Shown piece after piece: positions 56,567 to 64,000 of a stretch of 64,000 nt of DNA; within the stretch, counting starts at the first letter, position 1; every line of letters starts with the position of its first letter. The position numbers were made by a program, and so were the translations under genes. The stretch is from the NCBI GenBank assembly GCA_023375785.1, contig SZWC01004731.1, positions 33,152 to 97,151 on the forward strand. Direction: 5' to 3'. Source of the stretch: Penium margaritaceum. Lineage: Eukaryota; Streptophyta; Zygnematophyceae; Desmidiales; Peniaceae. The notes beneath the pieces are model-generated. The model searched no databases. It was not told the origin of the DNA and worked only from the letters and a program-made list of their open reading frames with translations.

Positions 56567-57285
56567 TGTTGGCTCTAGTGGGTGTGGAGGCACCCTCAAG
56601 GATGCCTAGCTCTCAGTGGTTCACGCTACCATAGTTTGGGCAGCCAATGGACACCAATGGTGAAGAGTGTGGAGTACAAGGATTACGGATGTGAGTGGGC
56701 AGAACACGTCGCATTCAGTAGATCTGAATTGAAACATGTTTTTGTTACTTAGCATAGTGAGATTACATCATATTCTCATAGCCTGTGATCTTAGCTTTCC
56801 AACGCATCCAAGCACACCTGTAGAGCCTCTGCTACGGCCGTCAAAGTAACCCTTGGTGGAGCCGAGCCGTCCACCATGCCCACGAACGGGAATGACGGGA
56901 GGCGCTTCGACGGTGGCCTGTCGAAGCGCCCTTCCTGTCATCCCAACGTGGGGAGGGACTTGCCTTGGTCCAGGTGACCATCCAAATTCATTCCTTCATG
57001 GCCCATGTGCCTTTGGAACCCATTGGAGACGAACTAGGATCACTGGCGGTGGATTATCCCGCCACCTATGGCGGGTACCAGATTCCACACGCCCAACACC
57101 CGATTTCCGGGCTAGGCTAACTTTCCGAATACTCACTCAAATCAAGCGATTCAAAGCTCGATCCTGCATGGAAAAATCCAAGAAATCCAAATCTAAAGTC
57201 AGATAAGGTGTTTGACCACTTCTCAGTGGAAGAACCAGGGAGTACGATCAACGGCACTCATGGCAAGGGGCACACCATGTCAACA
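56567..57285 (-). repeat. 5' LTR of element B
   Basis: It pairs with 51,576-52,304, 10 bp shorter by one indel near 56,820. It is followed outward by CATCC (57,286-57,290). Confidence 0.94.
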
Positions 57286-57290
57286 CATCC

Positions 57291-57650
57291 CTGGCAGGTT
57301 ACCCCAATGCTCTGCTACCGTTTGTTTTCTGCTGCATTCCCACCCTCTCCAACAGCTACTTGCAATCGCTCCACTGACCTAGAGCCCCTTCACTTTGACA
57401 TGTCCATCCGCATAGACCAAGCCATCGAAATCACCTTGAACAAGATGAGGCAATCAGTCCTCCTGTCCCAACACCTCATGTGCGGGGGACAGGAGAGTAA
57501 ACGATAAAAAGAATAAAAAGGAAAAAGGAAACAAAACAAACAGGTACTTTACCACCCCGAAGCTCTTCTTCTTCCCCCCTCTCAGCTCAATGGGGGTGGA
57601 TGGATTCGCAAAGATAGAGATTCCCCCTCCGTGCGAGCCCAACCGCCCCA
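57291..57650 (-). other. Element A interior next to element B
   Basis: AT- and purine-rich stretch (57,500-57,540) without a recognised domain. It lies between the gag tail of A and the insertion point of B. Confidence 0.4.
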
Positions 57651-57654
57651 TGCA

Positions 57655-58848
57655 CTATGGCAAAAGACGAGTCCACTGGAGCCAGGATCTTAGTCGATTG
57701 AAGGGAGATGAAGATGTACGATAGCATTGTGGATGGGGACGATGGATCTCAGTTGACAGGGGAAGTCGACAAAGAATAAGAGATCGTTGACAAGCAGAGG
57801 TAAGGAACTGCAAGTGAAAGGTGGACGTAGAAACTGCTGGAGTAGGCGAAAGTGATGCAGATGCTGAAGTAGAGCATGGTGCAAACATGTGGGTACGAGG
57901 AGAAAAATGAGCAGGAGACCGAAAATATGTTGCAAGAGAAGCTTGAGCGGGTTCCAACTCTGACGTGAAGCACAATCCTGCGGATGACGTGAGAATCGCA
58001 GTGGCCGAAGTTGATTGCAGATTTGTTGAGGAGATTGAATCAGGCTGACTCAAATCTGATGGTTGAGTTGCTGAGGTGAAAGTGGAGACTGAAACATTGG
58101 CTTGAGTTGCTGAAGGTTCTGGAGTTGCTATTGCTGCTGAATCAGATGTTTCTGAAATTGATGAGGCAAGTGAAGCAGTTGGTGCCAGGGTGCAGTCAGG
58201 GCATGAGAATTGAGTTGACATTTGGGTTGAGAAGGCAACTTCGTCAAGCTCAAAGTTTCCACAGGGGATGAAGGATTTTGGTGGATGAAGTCCCCAGCAA
58301 TCCCAAGTGCAATCGTCGTCACATTGAGGATGCATCTTTCTTCTCCGAGGCCTAGACAGTGGACTGTCAATCTTTTCTGTACATTGGACTTCCGGGGCTG
58401 AAGAAGGCTCTTGTTTTGTGCCAGACTGTGTTAGTGATAGTTTGTTGCTCGGTTTGCATGTTGATGTTGAGCTTTTTGAAGTCAAGGCGGCTGGCAGGAA
58501 GGCTGCTTTGCCGGCTGCTGTAGCAGACTGTTGCGGCTGCTGTGAACAAGCACCACTGTTTCCGCTTCTACTGCTGGTGCTATTGGTGCTGACACTTTCA
58601 CCTCTGCTGCCGCTTTTGGGTGATAGTGCTGCTGTAGTTTTTGCAGTTTTTCCCTGTTGAAGCCGTTGTTTCTTGCGTTTGCTTTTAAGCAGAGGACAGA
58701 AGTGTCTCACATGCCCGTAGCTATGACACTTCCAGCATGTGCCTTGGAGGTGGGTCTGCCACTTTCCACTCCATGTGCTGCTCAAGATAGGTGACTGCAA
58801 TGTTCTTGAGGTACCTTGAAACCCATTTAGTTTATGTGCTGAGTCCAA
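57655..58848 (-). pseudogene. Element A gag C-terminal part: zinc knuckle and Ser/Thr-rich tail
   Basis: A CCHC knuckle, CWKCHSYGHVRHFC, lies at 58,696-58,737. A Lys-rich stretch (KSKRKKQRLQQGK) and about 290 residues dominated by Ser, Thr and Pro follow, with occasional Cys pairs. No protease motif follows. Open over about 400 codons, which is striking for a window this decayed. I do not recognise the tail. Confidence 0.7.
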
Positions 58849-58919
58849 AAGTCCAGTGAAACCAAGCTTATGCTTGTCAGCACGTATAACGTCACTGATG
58901 AGCAGTTAAAGATCCAAAG

Positions 58920-59500
58920 AGTCTTCATGATCTGTATAACTCTGGATAACTCTGGCTCTCGAGTTCAGAGAAACGTAGAATATATGTGTCTTGGCCAGCA
59001 CCATGAAGACAATCTGGCAATGACTGAAGAAGAGTAAGGGCAAACTTTCTGGGCAAAATGTAGACACCAAGGTCATCCAGTTGACTAGCAGTTGACTTGA
59101 GAAACAGTATGTGATCTGATATCTGCTGATTTCTTTTCACCCGGGCGTAATTGAATTGCTGCCTGAGCTCTTCAATCATGGCGGGGTCTGTTTTGAGCGT
59201 GTAGGCTCTCAAGGCTTTCCATGCCACCTGGGGATTGTCAAACAGGTTGTTTTCATGAAGTAGGATTCTGTGCTTTAGAGACACATGCTGTCCAATCAAG
59301 GAGAACGCAAGATTTTGTCTCCTCCTGTGCTCTTGTGATGGTAAGTTGTTGGGGTAGTTTGGCTGAGATTCCACTATGCTCCAGACATCTTGAGACATCA
59401 GCAGCAGTTTCATCGAAAAATCCCATTGATGATAGGATTCCCCATCGAAGATAGGAACATCAGATAATCTTGTCACTTCCTCAACTCTCCACTCCATGAT
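58920..59500 (-). pseudogene. Element A gag N-terminal part (UBN2-type)
   Basis: The motif FDGESYHQWDFSMKLLLMSQDVW is the entry to copia gag, here in the order W...SMKLLL. It is followed by AWKALRAYTLKTDPAMIEELRQQF and HILFLKSTASQLDDLG, then LTLLQSLPDC. This is the UBN2/retrotran_gag_2 pattern. It starts near the ATG at 59,497. Confidence 0.85.
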
Positions 59501-59801
59501 GCTTGAAACAGACTGCTTCTGCTCGAATAGACTCAAAGGCAGTACCCAAAGAGCTCAAGTCTTAGTCTTAAAGCACCAAGCCACCAGATTGATTCACTCC
59601 CAGCGCCCTCCAGAAGACCAGAAGCCACAGTGGCAGCCCGTACCAGCCACAGTAACCAAGCTTCAGAGAACAAAGTGGCTGGCTCACTTCCAACGGCGCA
59701 AAGATTCAATTCTACCAGCAGAGGTCGTGGGCACGACCTCCTGAACGTCCTCCTCCTCCCAGACGTCTGAGAGGCAAATTCAAGATGACGCGTTGGCCCC
59801 T

Positions 59802-59813
59802 GCTATGATACCA
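59802..59813 (-). promoter_or_regulatory. Primer binding site of element A (tRNA-iMet-like)
   Basis: On the element strand TGGTATCATAGC, two bases from the LTR. It matches the tRNA-iMet site TGGTATCAGAGC at 11 of 12 positions. Confidence 0.85.
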
Positions 59814-59815
59814 AT

Positions 59816-60359
59816 TGTTGAAATCTGGGATCAAGCCATCAGCGGTCGCTCTTGGATTTCTTGCACCCTGATCCAAGCACCGGCACAAGAGGAACAGAGA
59901 GGCCAGAAAAAACTCTTTCATTCCCACTGCCGGGTACAATCCAGGATCAACACGTGTACAAGTAACATGAGGAAGAGTTGAAAGACTCCTAGTCTAGTTC
60001 TACGCTAAATGAATGCGTGCTTGCGTGTGTGAGATTGGTGAGGTGGTTGGCGACCTCCGCTGCCGGTGCTGGTGATCTCCGCGGAGCAGAGATCACCAGC
60101 GCCGAGCACGTGTGTGCTTGGTCCAACTGCTCAATATTGGACGGATGAGATCTGACCGTCATTTCTTGATATTGCTGTACCGTAGATTCGTTGGATGGAA
60201 ATCGATTGCCACATCAATCTCCGTCCATCGATCAACCTGCCGTTTGCCCAGAGTTGACTGGTGGTCAATTCCACCTTGTTGCTACTGATGAGGGGAGGTT
60301 GCACACCGGAAGTTGGACCTTCACCTATATTCGTGGGTTTGAACCTGGCAAATCCAACA
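59816..60359 (-). repeat. 5' LTR of element A
   Basis: Pairs with 50,275-50,818 at equal length. The hairpin GGTGATCTC / GAGATCACC is kept at 60,071-60,097. It is followed by CAAAG (60,360-60,364). Confidence 0.95.
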
Positions 60360-60364
60360 CAAAG

Positions 60365-61990
60365 TGATGCTCAAGAGAAATGTTATTTGTACATGCATGA
60401 AATAAACCAGAGTTCTCAGCAATGGCAAGAGCACTCTGGCTATCACAGCGCAAAACAACGCAAGGTATAAACTATCACAACTCACAAAACAGACGCTAGA
60501 GCCACACCGCCTTAGCAGCCTCAATCTTGAGTGTAATATAATCAGCCTCTGATAAGCTAATTGCAATACAAACCTACTTGCCACTACGTCATGAAACAAC
60601 GGTGCCGCCTAGTAGGAACACGTAGCCTATACGACTGCGTCCATTTGGGTTCCATGCCAAGTTGTTGTCTGTGTAGCCATCGACTACTACCGAACACTGT
60701 CGAGTCCAAGATACGGCGTGGAAACCATTTACCGCACCATTCATAAAGCCGCGTAAAGAGCTTTTGCTTAAGAAAACTACGAGAACTGTGCAAGGAGGTT
60801 GACGGTGAAGGCAATGTCAGGTCGTGTGCTAGTGGCCATGTACATCAGAGAGCCAATGAGGCGCAAGTACAGGGTCACGTCCACATTCTCCTAGTGCTGT
60901 GCTAGATCGCCCACCTTGAGAGCATCTTGTCCGTCAGGTTTGATGGGGGTGGAGGTTGTGGGGACTGCACCAAGGAGGTCGAGAAACTGCTCCCCCACAA
61001 TGCAAGCGTAACGTGCTTGATGCAAGAAGAGTTTCTACCGCTGAAAATCACATACGATCTCCATCCTGAGAAACACAATTGCACGATCGAGGTCCTTCAT
61101 CCTGTAGGTAGTCTGAAGGACTGCCTCGGCCTCCTTCATGGTCTCCATCAAAGGACATGCAATCAGGAGGTCATCAATGTAGACAAGGATGGTAGTGAAG
61201 CTCTCAGCAGCACATCTCAGGAAGGGAGACGGGTCACCGTTACTCTGCACATACCCGGCACATGTTAGTGTGCCAATGATGTATTGATTCCTGCACGAAG
61301 GTGATTGCTTCACGCCATACAAGGCCTTCGACAAATGCTAGACCTTTTCACTGACCTCAAAGCCTGGTGGCTGGACCATGTAGATCTCCTCCTCTAGACT
61401 ACCATGGAGGAATACGTTGTTTTCATCCATCTGATGTAAATCCCAGCCATGGTAAGCAACAACCCTGATCATGGAGCGAACGGTGGTCAAACGGCCAATG
61501 GGTGCAAACGTGTCAGTAAAATCAACATCGTCAACCTATGAGAAACCCTCAGCCATGAAGCAATGTAGTGTGTTGTCAAGCTTCATTGTCTTGCAAAAGA
61601 CCCACTTGGCCTGTACAACATTCCGTCCAGGCGAGAGGTTAACAAGCTCATAGACACCGTGGTCACGGATGGCTCTCACCTCATCCTCACAAGCAGCACG
61701 CCATTAGTATGAATTTTCAGCTGAGAGTGCCTCCTTCAACGTGCCTGGACTAGGCATCTCTAAGGGAGAACTCTGGGTGGCCAAAATGCACGCTTCCGGA
61801 CTCGGTCTGACCATGACCAAATCAGTTGTGACATCGCAGGCGACAGAGAACTCACAAGAGACTAACTTGTGGCCGACAGGGCAAGCTCGATGCACATAAG
61901 TGTAGTCTGCCTGGCCACTCAAGCTAAGGGCCTTTGTGCCTGGCTCGCCAGTATGAACACTATGAGTCATGCATCTAGGCGCTCAGTCAC
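60365..61990 (-). pseudogene. Element T reverse transcriptase and first part of RNase H
   Basis: Minus-strand blocks are KALYGVKQSPSC, IIGTLTCAGYVQSNGDPSPFLR, VYIDDLLIACPLMETMKEAEAVLQ and YRMKDLDRAIVFLRMEI. Upstream blocks at 61,560-61,760 match copia-1a (SPEACILATQS, GTLKEALSAE). Decayed. Confidence 0.85.
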
Positions 61991-63505
61991 CAGCCCACAG
62001 CGCCGTGGAGGCCAGTGGTCGAAGACGACCACCGAGCTTGCGGGAGTAGCCTGCTGCTGAGGCGCTCACCTCAGGCTGCGGAGAAGGCTGGTGGGCCATA
62101 GCTGCTAGAGAAGTAGGTGCATGCACAGGTGTAGGTATGCATGGAGATTCTGAAACTGGTGCGGGATCAAGTATGCCAGAGGAGACTGACACTAGCACAG
62201 GATCAGGTGTGTTAGAGGGGGTTGACACTGGAATGGGATGAGGTCTGCGAGAGGGGAATAACGCTTGTACAAGATGAGATGTGGGAGAGGGGACTGACAC
62301 TGGCACACGATCTGGTGTGCCCAAGGGGACTGACACTAGCACAGGGTTTGGTGTGCCAAAGGTGACTGACACTAGCACAGGATCAGGTGTGGTGGAGGGA
62401 ACTGATAAGGCTAGAGGACCCACAGCCAAGATGGCTCCATCGTCAGAAGCCGGAGACCGGACCACAAGTGAGGAGACCTGGACAAACCCATCAGTAGGAC
62501 TAGACTCCACCATCCGTCAAGAAGCCACACAGGTAGGAGCGTCATCAGTGGCCAGCGACAGAATGCTAGACATGTCGTGGTAGGTGAGAGCCTGAAAGAA
62601 GAGAGCATCTTGAGACTTGACGATGTCATGGCAAACATGGTCCCAAAAACGACAGGCATTTGACAGTGGGAGGATACCAAGGAAGGTACACATGCGACTC
62701 CAAGGTGAGATATTGGACTCCAGCTGGTCCCCAGTGTACCAGACGTAGGCCAAGGACCCAAACACGAGCAGGACAGAGATCGGCTTGATGGCCAAACCAC
62801 AGCCCATACGGTGTGATATGGTCCGGAATTGGACCATGTAGCAAGCGGTTCTAGACTCACGTCATGTAGGAGAAGCCCTCAAAAACAAAGGAAAACAAAA
62901 GACCGTACTCAGAACGCATAGCGCAAACTGCATCCTCCATGGTGCAGTTCCAATGCTCAGACACACTGTTCTGTTGTGGTGTATCAAGGGCGGAGAGCTG
63001 GAGAAAAATACCGTGCTTAGGAAAGTAGGCATCCATCTTGCCTAAGAACTTGCCTCCATGATCCAAGCAAAATGTGTGCAGGGTCTGACGAGGCTAGCGC
63101 TCAGCCATCACCAGCCACAGGCAGACCGCCAGGGCGGCATTGCTCTTGTGGCGGAGGCTGTAGACCCACCGCAGCCGGGTGAAGTCATCAGTCAGGGTGA
63201 GAACATGTCGACCCCAATGTGATTGGGACTGGACTGGGAGAGGACAAAAAAGGTCCGAGTGCACCAACTTTGGTGGACACAGTATCCTAGAAGAGGATTC
63301 AGGGTAAGAGAAACAATGCATCTTAGCCTGTGCACAAAAAAGGAAATCGGTCTTAGGCGGCTTGTCAAAAGAAGCCACGTCAAGAGCGAGGGGAGCCTGA
63401 CTTTAAGTGAGCTTGCACACAGCGTCTAAACTCACATGGCAGAGATGACGATGCAGCAAGGGCTGGTGCATAGTGGAGTGAACAGTAGAGACAAAAAAAT
63501 TTGTG
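61990..63505 (-). pseudogene. Element T integrase, linker and gag-pre-integrase
   Basis: Gag-pre-integrase HRHLCHVSLD-like wording lies near 63,430. The integrase start is PKLVHSDLFCPLPVQS and LTLTDDFTRLRWVYSLRHKS (63,100-63,320). The glutamate-block neighbourhood is at 62,930-62,990, and RFWDHVCHDIVKSQDALFF near 62,620. The Pro/Thr repeat linker (SVPLGTPDRVPVSVP) spans 62,090-62,400. Confidence 0.85.
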
Positions 63506-64000
63506 ACCAATCACCCTCCAAATTTACACTCATGTCGTGGTGTACATGCCAGGTCAACATCTTAGGAACATTCATAGAAGTTTCATAACTGACACTTGTT
63601 CATTTCCTGGCACAAACATTGTTTTACGTATTTTGTCGAGTATGATTGAAACACATGGTGAAATAAGAGGTGACCTATTCTGTTCCTTAACTGCATGCCC
63701 TGTCATGTATGTAGTAAAGCAACTTACCTGTTACTGTGCAGTTGTCTTTGTATCTAGTGAATGGGGTTCTCTGGACCACGAGAGTCTTTACTGCATGAAA
63801 ACCCATCCCTTATCGACACCCAGGGTTGTGGGTTTTATACATTTTGTTTGCTTGCCCGGGCTCCTGCAGGGCCCAGCAGGTTCCCTTCTATTTTCTAGGG
63901 GATTCTCGGACCCCCCATTAAAATGGCCCATAAACCAGGTACTCAAATAGTCAAACCTCAAACAGACCTATCCCCGCATTACACCCAAGATTGTGGATTT
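63506..64000. other. Unassigned right edge
   Basis: Similarity to copia-1a stops at about 63,505. The remaining 495 bases show no recognised coding frame. Two related words, ACCCAGGGTTGTGGGTTTT (63,819-63,837) and ACCCAAGATTGTGGATTT (63,983-64,000), lie about 165 bp apart as a possible direct repeat. Confidence 0.35.

Larger units (their letters stand above)
51576..57285 (-). mobile_element. Ty1/copia element B, nested in element A
   Basis: 5.7 kb with LTRs of 729 and 719 bp, on the minus strand: 5' LTR, an unusual primer site, gag with knuckle, protease, integrase, reverse transcriptase, RNase H, polypurine tract and 3' LTR. It is the most complete copia here, with about six to eight breaks. 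LTR divergence is about 5 percent by eye plus one 10-bp indel. It is a different family from C, D and T. The RNase H wording DADWAGDVDDRKSTSGYVF is of the common plant copia type. Confidence 0.94.
50275..60359 (-). mobile_element. Gag-only copia-like LTR element A, split by element B
   Basis: Two LTRs of exactly 544 bp (50,275-50,818; 59,816-60,359) lie in a perfect CAAAG duplication. On the minus strand come a tRNA-iMet-like primer site, a copia-type gag, a CCHC knuckle and a long Ser/Thr-rich tail. There is no pol. Without B its interior is about 3.3 kb. It resembles the TR-GAG class: it makes Gag but borrows reverse transcriptase and integrase. About 29 of 544 LTR positions differ by eye, about 5 percent. 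A few breaks. Confidence 0.9.
49405..63505 (-). mobile_element. Ty1/copia element T (family 1), split by element A
   Basis: Two minus-strand parts flank element A. 60,365-63,505 holds gag-pre-integrase through RNase H, and 49,405-50,269 holds the RNase H end and LTR. The split lies inside RNase H, and A made the duplication CAAAG. Protein and LTR match copia-1a at 1-4,260. Gag, protease and the 5' LTR are absent beyond about 63,505. Fossil with roughly ten breaks. Confidence 0.88.

Overview
The window is a graveyard of mobile DNA from a plant-type nuclear genome. Initiator-methionine tRNA primer sites of the plant form, Ty1/copia and Ty3/gypsy elements, a MULE transposase and TA-flanked or miniature elements point to a streptophyte, perhaps a charophyte alga such as Chara or an early land plant. 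The species cannot be fixed from this window. I found no host gene, rRNA, tRNA or CRISPR array that I could support. Almost all long open frames belong to decayed transposons or are shadows of them. Layout: (1) 1-4,260 is a plus-strand copia element (family 1), cut by the window edge, with a 3' LTR. (2) 4,261-4,429 and 17,905-18,560 are two halves of a LINE-like reading frame on the minus strand. It is split by copia element C (4,430-17,904, duplication GGTTG), which is itself split by copia element D (10,360-16,467, duplication ATGGC). (3) 18,560-20,047 holds two foldbacks and a 404-bp TRIM. (4) 20,048-23,830 is a minus-strand gypsy element (H), followed by a plus-strand gypsy element (F, about 23,832-38,030). 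F is interrupted by a copia fragment without LTRs (G, about 25,240-28,915) and by LTR element E (29,100-36,062, duplication ACAAC). (5) 38,400-43,780 is a decayed MULE transposase on the minus strand. (6) 45,073-45,485 is a probable MITE. (7) 45,510-49,390 is a plus-strand copia element of family 2. (8) 49,405-63,505 is a three-level stack: a family-1 copia (T, minus) holds a gag-only copia-like element A (50,275-60,359, duplication CAAAG), which holds copia element B (51,576-57,285, duplication CATAC/CATCC). The insertion order can be read from the duplications, and LTR divergence agrees with it. C looks oldest (roughly 10 percent or more between LTRs by eye), D is intermediate (about 7 percent), and A and B are youngest (about 5 percent each). 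The most unusual signal is the interior of element E. Instead of gag and pol it carries about 4.7 kb of short perfect hairpins. Their stems differ from one another, while the loops are often five bases long and often begin CG or CA. The array grades from a GC-rich minisatellite with the core GGGC-CGACG-GCCC (29,880-30,730), through a 24-bp-period stretch (31,320-31,990), to AT-richer hairpins with stems up to 12 bp (to about 34,640). I do not recognise this architecture. Two further points of interest are the primer site of B, which matches the anticodon arm of initiator tRNA-Met (half-tRNA priming), and an 82-bp-arm foldback at 19,032-19,201.
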